Assembly (NCBI RefSeq): GCF_017591425.1
Contig: NW_024467083.1
Span: forward strand, 13,755,001-13,819,000
DNA length: 64,000 bases
Reading direction: 5' to 3'
Source of the DNA: Ochotona curzoniae
Lineage: Eukaryota > Chordata > Mammalia > Lagomorpha > Ochotonidae
The notes under the pieces are model-generated. The model was not told the origin of the DNA. It ran no database searches and saw only the letters and a list, made by a program, of their open reading frames with translations. A program made the translations under genes and the position numbers. Below, one piece after another: positions 47,000 to 57,966 of the stretch (the stretch's first letter is position 1; each line of letters starts with the position of its first letter).

Positions 47000-47335
47000 T
47001 TGATCAAGTGGGCAGGATTCTTGCAGGGATACCAGGTTGGGATGCCCACTTTGATAGCAGAAGCTTGGTTTGGGATCTTGGCTTGGTTCCTGATTCCTGT
47101 TTCCTGATAATGTGCAAGGTGGGGAAAAACCATGATGGACCAAGTGCATGAGTCCTTGCCACCAACAAGGGAGGCAAGTTTACTGGGCAGCTCTCAGCTT
47201 TAAGTTGGCCCAAGCCCAGGTGTTGCAATCATTTGAGGAGTGGACTAGCAGGTGGAGACCTTTTGGCTATCTGTTTCTCTGTTTGGCTCTCCATAAGAGA
47301 TAGAAATAAAAGCACAAAACAAACCTTTAAAAATC
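47000..47335 (+). repeat. Old C-SINE, sense
   Basis: CAAGTGGGCAGGATTCTTGC, CAGGTTGGGATGCCCACTTT, TCCTGATTCCTGTTTCCTGA, CCAAGTGCATGAGTCCTTGC, CATTTGAGGAGTGGACTAGC, TCTCTGTTTGGCTCTCC and an A-rich end. It belongs to the older C-SINE subtype. Confidence 0.7.
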
Positions 47336-47367
47336 AAAATGAAATTCTCACAAAATAAGATACTAGG

Positions 47368-47690
47368 AATGAGGTGGGTGTTGTGAGATAGTAGGTTAAG
47401 CCATGGCTCCTCTGTCCAATCCCATATTTGAGTAGTTTCAAACCCTGGTTACTTGGCTTCCAATTCAGCTCATAATGTGTCCAGGAGGCTGCAGATTATT
47501 GCTCACGTGACTGTGTCCCCAACACACACATGGGAGACAACAATAGAGTTTTGGCGTCCTGTCTTTGGACTGATCCAGGACAGAAGATAGTGAGCATGAG
47601 AGCAAACCTTAATCTTTCTCATCTCAGTCTCTCTGCTGCTGTGCCTTTAAATCGAATGAAAATAAATAAAATTAAAATGATAGTAGAAAT
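47368..47690 (+). repeat. Old C-SINE, sense
   Basis: GAGGTGGGTGTTGTGAGATA, GTAGGTTAAGCCATGGCTCC, CAATCCCATATTTGAGTAGT, GGCTTCCAATTCAGCTCATA, GGAGGCTGCAGATTATTGCT, ACACACATGGGAGACAACAA, then an AAATAAATAAAATTAAAA tail. This second old copy lies 33 bp after the previous one. Confidence 0.72.
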
Positions 47691-47734
47691 GGAAGTCATT
47701 CAAAGAGAGGATGTTTAAAAAATTATTTCCTAAA

Positions 47735-47760
47735 AAAGGATAAAGGATAAAGGATAAAGA
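47735..47760. repeat. Short (AAAGGAT)n repeat
   Basis: AAAGGATAAAGGATAAAGGA: three to four units of a 7 bp motif. Confidence 0.85.
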
Positions 47761-47902
47761 AGTACTTTATCTTCTCCCACTGCACAAACCTGAAAAGATT
47801 TGAAGCTTTACTAACTAAAACAAGTTCATTCATGTGCTGATGTTTCTAATAGATAAAGGAGACTGATACTACAAAAGATACAGGAAAAAATGTGAGTTTT
47901 TG

Positions 47903-48172
47903 AAAAAGATTTATTTATTTTTGTTGGAAAGTCAGATAAACAGAGAAGGAGAGACAGAGAGGAATATCTTCTGTCCAATGAATCACTCCCCAAGTGTCTG
48001 CAATGATTGGAGCTGAGCAATCTGAAGCCAGGAGCTCGGAGTTTCCTCTGGTGTCTCCCGCATGGGTTCAGGGTCCCAAAGCTTTTCCAGGTCACAAACA
48101 GGGAGCTGGATGGGAAGTGGGGCCTCTGGAAATAGATCTGTTGCCCATATGGAATCCCAGGACTTTAGCTGC
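47903..48172 (-). repeat. C-SINE, antisense, with deletions
   Basis: GAAAAAGATTTATTTATTTT, GTTGGAAAGTCAGATAAACA, TCACTCCCCAAGTGTCTGCA, CTGAAGCCAGGAGCTCGGAG, GGTTCAGGGTCCCAAAGCTT and GCTGGATGGGAAGTGGGGCC. About 40 bases around CCTCGACTGC are missing and the head is cut after GGACTTTAGC. Confidence 0.88.
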
Positions 48173-48266
48173 AAGAAAACAACGTAAGGCTCACTGTTTT
48201 CTCAATGTGACAGTTTCTGGGTATTTGAGAGCTTGGATAAATAGAACATTGAAAACTGAAAATTGA

Positions 48267-48595
48267 GAGCGTCAGTGCTGTGATGCAATGGATTTAGTTG
48301 CTGAAAATAGAACATTAAGAGAGGGCTGGCATTGTGGTGTTGCCACTCGAGCTGCCTGTATCTCACATTCAAGTGTCAGTTTGAGTCCTTACCACTTCTT
48401 TTTGCAAGTTAGATTCCTGCTGATGTTTCTGAAAATCCAGTGGTTGATGGTCCATATGTTTGGGATCTTGACTCTAAGAGGGAAGCCCTGGATAAAATTT
48501 TTGGCTTATGGCTTTAGCCTGTCCTATCCCTGAATATTGAATCACTTTGGAAAAGGAATCAGTAGTTGAAAGATTTTCTCTCTGTTTTTTTTTGA
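48267..48595 (+). repeat. Old C-SINE, sense
   Basis: GCGTCAGTGCTGTGATGCAA, AGGGCTGGCATTGTGGTGTT, TCACATTCAAGTGTCAGTTT, AAGTTAGATTCCTGCTGATG, CTTTAGCCTGTCCTATCCCT, AAGGAATCAGTAGTTGAAAG. A second head-like start at 48322 suggests one SINE copy inserted in, or joined to, another. Confidence 0.55.
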
Positions 48596-48929
48596 TTAAT
48601 CTCTATGGCACCTATGCCTTGAGGCTGCTTTCCATAGTCCTCCTGAAGATCCCAAGGTGAGGTGAAGGAGGCCCTATAGAAGACCACTGGAGTAAAGAGA
48701 GGACCAGAAATCAGCCAATTGGTTCATCTACTGTGTCTAATAGTGAAACTTTTACACAGGGTAATAAATAGGAATCCAAGAGCATTAGTAACAGTAAACT
48801 TTTTAGTTCCTCCTTTCCCCTCATAGCCACCAATCAACTTAAGTCAGTTTTAGATACAATCCTTACTAAGGAGAACAACCTACAAGCATAAACTGACTGC
48901 AGTGTCCCATTTTGGGTGTCTTCATTTCC
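48596..48929 (+). other. Probable L1 leader or unique DNA before ORF1
   Basis: This stretch lies between an old SINE and the first L1 ORF1-like reading. It has no repeat partner in the window. By position it may be the L1 5' UTR or ORF1 N-terminus, but it does not resemble the leaders at 7.5 kb and 19.2 kb. Confidence 0.3.
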
Positions 48930-49825
48930 ACACTGAGAGGTGGGGACCTTCCAAGTAGAGGAAAAAAGGAGGAAATGAATCAAATGAAAGCTGATATATC
49001 AGAAATGGAGAATACATTGGATCAAACAGAATGTACAGTGGAGAGTCTCCAAAATAGAATGATGGAGGCAGAAGAATCTCAAAATTAAAAAACATACTTG
49101 CTGTCACCAGGGAGAAACAAATAAAACCTGGAAGCAGGCTAAAAAAAGTATTCGAGAATTGAAAGACACTATTAAAAGGCCAAATATAAGACTTATGGGA
49201 GTCACAGAAGGTGCAGAAAGAGAAGCTGTTTTTACAAATGCACTTAATGAAATAATAAGGGAAAAGTTCCCTAATCTAGAGAAAGAATTGGGAAGCAACA
49301 TCCAGGAGGGGCACAGAACTCCCAACAGTGTTGATCAAAAGCAATCTTCACCACAACACATGATAACCAAGCTCTCTTCAGTCAAACATAAGGAAAATGT
49401 CCTCAAATGTTCATGTGAAAAAAAAAATCAATTGACATATAAAGGAATAAATTCACAGGAGACCTATCACAGGAAGCTGTACAGTTGAGAACAGAGTGAT
49501 ATATTCCAGATTCTAAAAACAAACAAAAATTGTTGGCTCAGGATAATGTACCCAGCAAAGCTTTCCTTTGTCTTTGAAAATGAAATAAAGTTCTTCTACA
49601 GTAAAGAAAAGTTAAAAGAATATGCTTCTTCCAAACCTGCCCTACAAAGGATACCTTAAGATATTCTCTTCCGAGAGAAAAGGAATAGAACCCACCAACA
49701 CTACAGGCAAATGCAAAGAACATCCCAGTAAAATAATAACAGAAGACTTAACCAATGAACAACCCATTTCTACGATGACAGGACAAAAATACCCTAAATG
49801 TAAACGGCTTAAATTCATCAAATGT
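48930..49825 (+). pseudogene. L1 ORF1 remnant and ORF1-ORF2 spacer
   Basis: From about 48950 the reading shows an acidic/basic coiled-coil of ORF1p type (ending MMEAEESQN). After a frame change near 49080 it is open for 135 codons with the ORF1p core: KRPNIRLMGV, FPNLEKELG, IQEGHRTPN and a degraded PRHIIIK motif. One in-frame stop at 49486-49488 interrupts it. The same frame then continues as SDIFQILK and YPAKLSFVFENEIKFF, the ORF1p C-terminal domain, to a stop at 49657. ORF1p is the RNA-binding trimer chaperone of L1. This copy is broken by at least one frameshift and one stop. Confidence 0.85.
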
Positions 49826-50166
49826 AGGGCCCAGTGTGGTGGCCTCGCAGCTAAAATCCTTGCCTTGGACTTGCCAAGATCCCATATGGTCACTGGTTCT
49901 AATCCTGGTGGCCCCGCTTCCTATCCAGCTCCCTGCTTTTGACCTAGGAAAGCAGTCGAGGATTGCCCAAAATCTTGGGACCCTGCACCTGTGTGTGAGA
50001 GATCCGGAAGAGCTCCTGGCTCCTGGCTTTGGACTGGCACAGTAACGGCCATTGTGGGCATTTGGAGAGTGAATTATCAGATGGAAAATCTCTCTGCCTC
50101 TCCTTCTCTCTGTATATCTGACTTTCCAGTAAAAATAAATAAATCATTAAAAAATTCATCAAATGT
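49811..50166 (+). repeat. C-SINE inserted in an L1, with perfect TSD
   Basis: The element at 49826-50151 starts AGGGCCCAGTGTGGTGGCCT, contains CTAAAATCCTTGCCTTGGAC, GATCCCATATGGTCACTGGT, CAGCTCCCTGC, GGGACCCTGCACCTGTGTGT, GGCTCCTGGCTTTGGACTGG and ends TATATCTGACTTTCCAGTAA plus an A-rich tail. AAATTCATCAAATGT at 49811-49825 is repeated exactly at 50152-50166, and the site is CTT/AAAT, the L1 endonuclease type. The SINE is younger than the L1 it splits. Confidence 0.96.
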
Positions 50167-50288
50167 CATAGTACTCATAAATGTATAGTAGACTGGATTA
50201 AAAAACAAAATCCATCTATTTGTTGTCTACAGGAGATACATTTCACTAACAAAGATCAGCAGAAACTATACCTCATGGATTTTGATTT
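50167..50288 (+). pseudogene. L1 ORF2 start (endonuclease N-terminus)
   Basis: The reading VDWIKKQNPSICCLQEIHF, then TNKDQQKLYLMDFD, is the L1 ORF2p endonuclease start. The human counterpart has CCIQETHL, in which the glutamate is catalytic. That Glu is kept here and the next Thr is Ile. It is cut at a T-run at 50290 and continues on no strand in sense. Confidence 0.8.
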
Positions 50289-50480
50289 TTTTTTTTTTTG
50301 GTTAGTTTCATCTCTTCAAAACTTTCTTTGATTAAATTCTTCAGTGATTCATAGATCATACAGTAGCATCACTTACGAAGGTTTTTGATTTTTTTTGCAT
50401 TTCTTCAGTGACACACATTAGTCATTCACTAGCATGTTATTTAATTCCATGGTGTTGTTGAATTTTTTTTCTTTCTGTTG
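50289..50480 (-). pseudogene. Inverted L1 ORF2 segment
   Basis: CATTTCTTCAGTGACACACA, TTAGTCATTCACTAGCATGT, TATTTAATTCCATGGTGTTG is the reverse complement of the ORF2 segment encoding W/MELNNMLVND...EEM, between endonuclease and reverse transcriptase. It lies in inverse orientation between the sense ORF2 start and the sense 3' UTR, so this L1 is rearranged. Confidence 0.7.
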
Positions 50481-50484
50481 TTGA

Positions 50485-50825
50485 TTTTGCTTTGTGGTTT
50501 TTCACTTAAGGAGATGTATAGTAACTGTGTAATCGAGACTATCATATCCAGATGTGAGGATACAATACAGTATGCATCTCTACTTCCAGACAAAGATGGA
50601 CTCCCAATAAAACTGTTAACTATATCTTGACAATAGGATGCTGGACTCTGTGCCATTGTCCATGCCCACAATGATGGACATATGACTGTGTATGCAGAAC
50701 TATACTAATAATGATATAGGTGAACTCAGTGAGGGGAAGGGAATTGTGGAGGGGATAAAGAAAATCTGAGGGCATATGAAACTGTATCAGAAAATGATAA
50801 TAATGAAAAGAACTTTAAAAAAAGG
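50485..50825 (+). mobile_element. L1 3' UTR (type B), sense
   Basis: TTTTTCACTTAAGGAGATGT, GAGACTATCATATCCAGATG, GGACTCCCAATAAAACTGTT, GGATGCTGGACTCTG, a purine tract, GAAACTGTATCAG and an A-rich tail (AAAGAACTTTAAAAAAAGGA). It matches 19413-19735 closely. Confidence 0.82.
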
Positions 50826-51240
50826 AAAAAATCCATTTTTAAGAAGAGGGGCATATGTTTTTCATATATTTTGGGCTTAGTTTTTGTATAAATTGCAAGA
50901 ATTGAATTTTATTTTTTGCATATAATGTCCAATTATATACAGCAATATATAATCAATTTTTTTTCTCCACTAAAAAAAGTGATAGATTATTATGAAGTGT
51001 CGTTTTTTTTTTTTTTTTTGGTTTGTTTTGCACTGTCTGGTTTAGCAGAGACTACCTTTTAAAATACAAGATATATACACTATTTGCCATATAAAACTGA
51101 GGCCCATCTATTTCCATAGTTCATGGTTATAAAAGGAAAGATATGGTCATGTACAATACTGCTAAAATCTAGAGACGTTTTTATTCATCTGTAAGGGTCT
51201 TTAGAGTCCTGAACCTGGACAGGAATGTTGTCTATTGACA
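50826..51240. other. Unique stretch with T-run
   Basis: A 17 bp T-run lies at 51004-51020. Otherwise no recognised feature. Confidence 0.5.
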
Positions 51241-51600
51241 CATGCAATCAGTTTTTTAAAAAATATTTATTTTATTTTTATTGGAAAGGCAAATATACAG
51301 GGAGCAGAAGAGGCAGAGAGAATGATTTTCTGTCCAGTGAGTCACTCCTCATTAGCCTCCAATGGCCAGAGCTATGCCAATCTGAAGCCAGGAGCCCAGA
51401 ACTTTTTTTGGGTCACCCATGCTGGTGAAGTGTTCCAAGGCTTTGGCCATCCTCTATCACTTTTCCAGGCTACAAGCAGGCAGCTGGATAGGAGGTAGGG
51501 CCTTTGGAACTAGAAGTAGTGCCCTTTTGGAATCTTGGTAGTGCAAGGTGAGAACTTTAGCCACTAGGCCTCCATGCCAGGCATGCAATTAGTTTTTTAA
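51241..51600 (-). repeat. C-SINE, full length, antisense, with TSD
   Basis: The element at 51260-51581 holds TTTTATTGGAAAGGCAAATA, GTCCAGTGAGTCACTCCTCA, CTGAAGCCAGGAGCCCAGAA, GCAGCTGGATAGGAGGTAGG and TTAGCCACTAGGCCTCCATG. CATGCAATCAGTTTTTTAA (51241-51259) and CATGCAATTAGTTTTTTAA (51582-51600) are a 19 bp target-site duplication with one mismatch. Confidence 0.95.
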
Positions 51601-52168
51601 TTAAAGTGCTAGAATTTACATAGCATTTTCAGAAGTTACAAATTAAAAACAACTAACATTTTGCACTGCCTAATTGTACTAATGCCCTCCTGGAAATTTT
51701 TTACTGAAAGGAATGTGGGTAATTTTTTATTATTTATTTGGATATTTTTAACCTCTTGCTCTATCAAAATTGAGGAAACAATTCAGCATCCTACTCTGTT
51801 CTTTCCCTTCATATTACAGTGCAGGACAAATTGATTTGATTTGGGATATTGGCTCATCTATCATTTGTTTCAACCAATATTACTCTCATTTAATTCTATC
51901 TCTAAAATAATAACAATTGTTATCTCAAAAATCCTATGATAAAGTTTTAAAGAAACACTCTCAAGAGCAGGTCAAAATCTTTCTGGCATGATGAAAGAAC
52001 TGCAAATATTTAAATAGAGGGCACACTATTACCTCCATAGTACGTGATTTCACTACTTTCTATGCATGTGTTATACATAGATATATGTAAGGCTATAACA
52101 TTATATTTTGTGATTCATATGTGTATATATGTATATCTCCATAGTAATTATAGAAATGTTCTATTAAT
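51601..52168. other. Unique stretch
   Basis: No recognised feature. A mixed TATATG tract lies at 52110-52137. Confidence 0.5.
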
Positions 52169-52483
52169 ATTTAAAAATCTTTATTTTTATTGGATAATCA
52201 GATTTACAGAGAGAAGGAAAGACAGAGAGAAACATCTTCCACCCCCAAGTGGTTGCAACAGCCAAAACTGAGCTAATCCAAAACCAGAAGCTAGGAGGTT
52301 CTTCTGGATCTTCCATGCAGGTATAGGGTCCCAGGGTTTTGGGCTATCATTTACTGGTCTCCCAGGCCACAAGCAAAGACCTAGAAGGGAAGTGGAGCAG
52401 CTGGGATACAAACTGGCACCCATTTGGGATCCTGGCACTTGCAAGGTGATGACTTTAGCTGCTGGGCTATAGTGCTGGGTCAT
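52169..52483 (-). repeat. C-SINE, full length, antisense
   Basis: AAAAATCTTTATTTTTATTG, ATTTACAGAGAGAAGGAAAG, AAACCAGAAGCTAGGAGGTT, CAGGCCACAAGCAAAGACCT, CACCCATTTGGGATCCTGGC and GCTATAGTGCTGGGTC. About 15 bases of the CCATC...GATTCACT block are missing. Medium age. Confidence 0.93.
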
Positions 52484-53084
52484 CTATAAATTTTTTAAAA
52501 TAGAAATGTTTCTGATTATGCAAAGGGAAACTGACATCGTTTTCATCTCCAGAGGATTTCACTTGTTGAATACAGAGCATTTGAGAAAGACATCACCTGT
52601 CAACCAACCATCCAGAACCTATCATTTGGTGGTGGTGTCCAGAGAAGTATTTAGCTGGATAACTGTCAACACATTCCCCTCCACCACCACCCTTTGCTCC
52701 ATAAAGATAACTTTTTGGAAAAATTTTAAAGGATGCCCGAAAGAAAAAGAAGAATAAAATCACCTTTACACTAAGTATTATGAAATAACTTATTTCAGTG
52801 AAAATACTCTGTTTTGCATATACATTACTATATCTGGTTGTTGTCAGGTTCTTAAACACTTTTTTTTTCTTTTAGTTTAATACAAAGTTATAGGGAGATA
52901 ATTTAATAATTATATCATTGTTTTTTTAGAAGTTAAGATAGTCACAGCTTAGGCCTGATTTGACCTCCAACATGAATCCTTGTCTCATTTATTCATTTTT
53001 TGTGTATTCTAAGGATTGAAGTCCCCAGCCCATGTTCTCCTGTAACGATCTGCTTATTTGTTTGAAAACACTGATGAGACTCTT
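52484..53084. other. Unique stretch
   Basis: No recognised feature. Confidence 0.5.
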
Positions 53085-53225
53085 GGAATATACAGTTTTA
53101 CATTGATTCCACTCCTATAAGATTAATTCTTTGAATGTAATCATTGTGACTTCATCACCCTGACCCTTCAACAATTAGCATAGTGCCCAAGACAGACATA
53201 ATCAACAAATGCTACTTAATGAAAT
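53085..53225 (+). repeat. L2/MIR-like 3' end
   Basis: GAATGTAATCATTGTGACTT, CATCACCCTGACC, CAATTAGCATAGTGCCCAAG, ACATAATCAACAAATGCTAC matches the shared L2/MIR 3' ending (AGCACAGTGCCTGGCACATA...CTCAATAAATG). Confidence 0.55.
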
Positions 53226-54296
53226 GTCCAGCTGTAAGTGATTCTTAGGGAAACATATTCTGGGTCAAGTTTTCAAGGAACTACTGAAGTGTGAGGACAA
53301 TTTTGAATGTCATATATTTATATAGCTTAAAAATCTGAGTTGTTAGTTTGTTGTCAGTATGACAGATTGAATATTTAATTGTGGCAAATAAATGCCTATA
53401 ATCCAGCTGTTTTCAACGCTATTTAAAATTTTGCCCTGAAGATGGCAACATTGAATAATGTTCTGTATATTTTTCTCACTAAAGCTTTTATAGGCAAGTT
53501 TAATTAAATTTTGTATTTTAAAAATAAAACATTCTCTCTACCCTCTATTTGAAGGTATCTTTAGTAGAAAAAATACCTTATTGATTTTTAAGTCAGTAAC
53601 CTTGAATGTGCATGTTGAAATAAATCATTTACAACTTTGAACACTAAAAGTTAACCTAGAAAAGGTTCAATACAGTGCTCAAATTTCTAAGTGTAGAATC
53701 AGGTTTAAACATCACATCTTTTATGCCAAGCCAAAGTATATCAATATGTGTATGTAACTATAAATGTTAATCAATTCTTGTTATTTTGAGATGCAAATCT
53801 ATTTGTTATGTATAGTTACATTCAGAATATTTTTAGTTGTTAATATTCTTTTTTTTAAAAAAGAGAAACATTGTTTAAAAATAATAAACAGTAAATAACT
53901 ACAACAACCAAAATAAAACCTGAAATCAACAAATGCCTTGTAAACATTATCAGCAATGCAATATGCTTGACTATCAAACTTAAGTATGTATTCTTGTGTT
54001 TTCTAATTTTTTGCATCTTCTCTGCTTAATAAAAAAATCATACTGATATACATTCATCCAAATTTTTAAAACTACTCTGGAAAGAAAGGTGACAAGTAAT
54101 ATGTCACACAGGTTAATTAACTTGTACAAAATTGATCAGTGGCAAAGCCAAAAATAGAAGCCTGTATTTCTTATCTCCAGACAGTGACAACTGCTGTTGG
54201 TTGTAATTCTATTCATATTTATAGAAGTTCAATGTCGACCTGGCCCCTAGGAGATTTGCTAATGCCTGCTTCCATGCTATTTTATAGGCTTGTGCA

Positions 54297-54350
54297 ATAT
54301 ATAGGTGTATATGTATATATATGTTATATGTGTATATAAATATGTATATG
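54297..54350. repeat. TA/TG-rich microsatellite
   Basis: Alternating purine-pyrimidine sequence (GTATATGTATATATATGTTA and following), partly interrupted. Confidence 0.75.
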
Positions 54351-55924
54351 GAGCACAGTCCTATAAAGTGTGGTGTGTGTGTGTTGGCTTTCAGCTTTGG
54401 GAACTGCATGTTCTAGTAATGCACACATTAAGAACATTCTGCCGTGTTACTTGTCGAATGTAACCTGCATATTTCTTAGCGTAAAACATGCTTAGAGTGC
54501 TGTTTTTACTTCTTTGAAGCTATTTTGAGACAAATGTGATTTATAAAAGTTAAATTTATGATAAACAAACAAAAAGACAAATAATCAAATGAAAACAATA
54601 TGAAACAAGTATCAGAATCAGCTGAAATTAGCTAGATAGGTTAAAGAGTGTGCAGTGCTCTAAGGCAGGCAAGAAGAGATGAGTGTGTAGGGAGCTGAGA
54701 GGCAACTGGACAGTATCAGAGGCAGGATAAAACAGATGGAACTGTCTGACAGGTGTAGTAAAAATGTACCCCAGACACTATAGTCACAAGTTTTAAAGAT
54801 TCCACACATGCAAACTCAATTAACAGGAAGGACTCATTTCAACAGCATAATTTGCCAAGCTACAGTGGCCATATGAAAAAAATCAAATATGTGGCATGTT
54901 CTAGGACATAAATTTCCTCGATCTGGAACTTGTAAGGACTGTTTGTTCTATCCTTTGACCTCAGGCCAGGCTTAACTGAAACTTGCTAGCATTCTTATGT
55001 AAGAATGCCTCCTCCTCTCACAGGAGAAGCAGGAACAGCCTGGGACTCCGAGGTCTTGGATGACCTTAATGTGGGGCATGCTTTGTTGACTGCAGTGTTC
55101 AGAATCACACATTGCATGTGTACATCAGGAAAATCATGGAAATGCTATCCATGGACAGTGACCAGCTTCAACCAGTGTTGTTTGCTTACTGCATGCTGAC
55201 CGCTGTTTGATTCCCCTAGAAATTACCCAACAGTGTGCTAATCTGAAGATAAGAGTTTTTGAGCAATGTGTCCCTCTTAAAAGGAGGCTTCAGAAAATTC
55301 TGCTTTTGTAAATAGAACTCACAAAACAGCTAGTGATAAAATTAATATCTCATTTTTAATAAAAGAGTTGCATAACATTCAAATCTTATGTATTAGTGTC
55401 ACTGTTCTAAAAAAGTTTTCTGAAGCCCACCCTATTAACTTGACTTGAATTTAAATAAACACTATAAAAAATCTCATGAATAGACAGGTTTGTAAACATA
55501 TGTTCTCTGGTTATCTTTGGCCTTCTAAGTCCTTAGAGGATGTGCAATCATTTAGTAATAAAGAGTAAATACAGCTTCCAGAAATTGTTATATATAACTA
55601 TGGAGCAACTTAGACAACCTGTGGAAAGGCAGGCTCGTTATTAACACAGAGCCACGTAACACATGGCACACACCCCCCCGCAACAGAGTGGCAAAACATT
55701 TCCTATGAAACACTCCCTGTAAACATTCCTACCACAGTGTATTGAAATTGCTCTGATATTTGTCTGCCCTTTATTTTAGCTGGAAGTTTCTTAGGCTTGT
55801 GACTTTATTTTACTTTTTCTTAGAACAGTATAGAACAAGTCTTAATTGACTGGTTGAACTATTGGATATTCATTAAAGAGGCTTGGCATAAAAACTTGTT
55901 ATGGACGTAAATCATATGTACACA

Positions 55925-55966
55925 TATTAAATCTATCTGTGTATCTATCTATGTATCTATCTAATC
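55925..55966. repeat. (ATCT)n microsatellite
   Basis: About nine imperfect TATC/ATCT units with TGTATC interruptions. Confidence 0.85.
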
Positions 55967-57514
55967 TATTATTTTATATAAATTAAGAAAGAAATGCCAA
56001 ATAAGTGAAATCACTGCAATGAGTATGATTTCTGTATAGGAGAATTAAAAACGGTAATCGGCATGGAAATGTGAGCCAAAGACTTATTCTGATGTTGTAG
56101 CTTACTTGCAAGTTCATTTCTTTTACATAAGATGCACAATATTTGCAGTAGCTGAGTCAGAATGTTTCAAATATGTTAAACTGGTATATTTCACCTGAAA
56201 ATTATGGATGAAAAATACTATAATATATTTCAGTATGTGCACTGGGAATTTGAATTTTATCCATGTTATTTTTGGCATTAAAGAGGAATAATGATTAAAT
56301 GATAAGGAACATTTTTACAGTGCTTTCTGTATTTTACATATTTTTTTATTGTGAGGTTTAATTATTGTAAATGATAGATACCCAAACCAAATCAGGTTAC
56401 ATTGAGGGATCATTTACAGCTTCATATCAAGTAACAGATCTAGTTATAGAAACAGCTGAATTCAGCTGAACTTGAGATGTTTCTTTCTCCATAATTTGTT
56501 CAATCTCATAATGTATGGCTTAATTTCAAGATAAATAAACATACACATGTAAGTATACTCTGGTAGTTCAAGTTCAGTATCCTGATGGCTCTCAGTGCAT
56601 GAATGCATCACATCCCCCTGAGACTCAGTCTGCCAGGATTGCTTTGTGTTTGAATCAGTCTTGGATTTGGGACCCCGTCATAAACAGAATCAAAATGAAT
56701 ATTCTCAGGTTGAAGAACAGTCTCTTTATCATCCTACCCTGTATTTTCATTTGTAATGGGCAGAGTCATATACAAGTATAGCATAGTATCACTTTTGTAC
56801 AGAAATTGGGGTAATCCAATGGGAGAATACGGGAGGGGGTCTTTGCGATGGAATTAAACAAAGGTTGCACAATTGAAGTCATCGTTATTTAATATGTGTC
56901 ACTCATTAATCGATTAATTGAAAATACAGGTCCAGGTATTGAAATAGACATTGAGGTTACAAAGAGGAAATGGCAAAGAGCCTACATTTCCTTCTGTGCT
57001 TCATTATAATCTCACTGCTACATTTTCCCTTCCCTAATGTCTTTGTGGCCTTTCTGGATCAAAGAGTAGGACTTATCTTTTGACAACTTCTAATGTAATC
57101 CAAGATGTATAGTCTTTCTCTGAATTTCATAGTCTTGGTGAAGGCATTCATTGACCCAGTACTGCCTTGTGTTCAATCTAGGGCTGGTTATGGGGATTTG
57201 TGCAAGAGTAACATTAGACAAAATAGCCTATCATGGAGTTAGGTACCCAGAAAATCGAGACACATGATTACCAAAATGGTATTTGTTTTGCAAAAGTTCA
57301 AAGCTCATTTAGCAGAACTGATTTTGGTGTAGATATAAAAAATCCTTATGTGTCTACTCTACCAAAAGTTCTGGTTCTCCATTGAACAGGATCTTTAAGA
57401 TTGCTATCTTGTCTATGTTCTTGTCAGAATAAATGCCTAGAGAAAAGTAGACAATTCCCTTTAAAACTTAATATGATGAAACTGAGATACAATTTCCAAA
57501 GGATGTATATATAT

Positions 57515-57841
57515 ATTTTAAAGATTTATTCATTTTTATTAAAAAGTCAGATATACAGAGAGGAGGAGAGACAGAGAGGAAGATCTTCTGTCCGATGATT
57601 CACTCTCTAAGTGAGCTCAACGGCCGGTGCTGCGCAGATCCGAAGCCAGGATCCAGGAACTTCTGGGTATCCTACACGGGTGCAGGGTCCCAAGGCTTTA
57701 GGCCATCCTTGACTGCTTTCCCAGGCCACAAGTAAGGAGCTGGATGGGAAGTGGAGCTGACGGGATTAGAACCTGCACTCATATGGGATCCCGGGGCGTT
57801 CAAGACAAGGACTTTAGGTGCTAGGCCACAGCGCCGGGCCC
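57515..57841 (-). repeat. Young C-SINE, full length, antisense
   Basis: TTTAAAGATTTATTCATTTT, GTCAGATATACAGAGAGGAG, CAACGGCCGGTGCTGCGCAG, CTACACGGGTGCAGGGTCCC, GGCCACAAGTAAGGAGCTGG, CATATGGGATCCCGGGGCGT and CACAGCGCCGGGCCC. Many CpGs survive. The flanks CCAAAGGATGT (57496-57506) and CCCAAGGATGT (about 57839-57849) suggest a short, imperfect target-site duplication overlapping the SINE head. Confidence 0.95.
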
Positions 57842-57862
57842 AAGGATGTTCATTGCAAAGTC

Positions 57863-57966
57863 AGAACACAGGATAAGCAAAGCCCTTGCCTTCCACAATG
57901 TATTACATACTCTTAGAACACAGGATAAGCAAAGCCCTTGCCTTCCACAATGTATTACGTACTCTA
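57863..57966. repeat. 52 bp tandem duplication
   Basis: Two consecutive 52 bp units start AGAACACAGGATAAGCAAAG (57863 and 57915) and differ by about two substitutions (ACATACTCTT versus ACGTACTCTA). The near identity means a recent event, in unique sequence 25 bp from a young SINE. Confidence 0.95.

Larger units (their letters stand above)
53226..57514. other. Long unique AT-rich stretch
   Basis: Over 4 kb hold only short tandem tracts: a TA/TG-rich tract at 54297-54350, (TG)n at 54371-54384 and (ATCT)n at 55925-55966. Small open frames (for example 55005-55199) have no recognisable motif. Confidence 0.5.

Noticed and set aside
48930..50825. A currently active L1
   Set aside because: ORF1 has a frameshift and a stop, ORF2 is mostly missing and partly inverted, and a SINE interrupts it.
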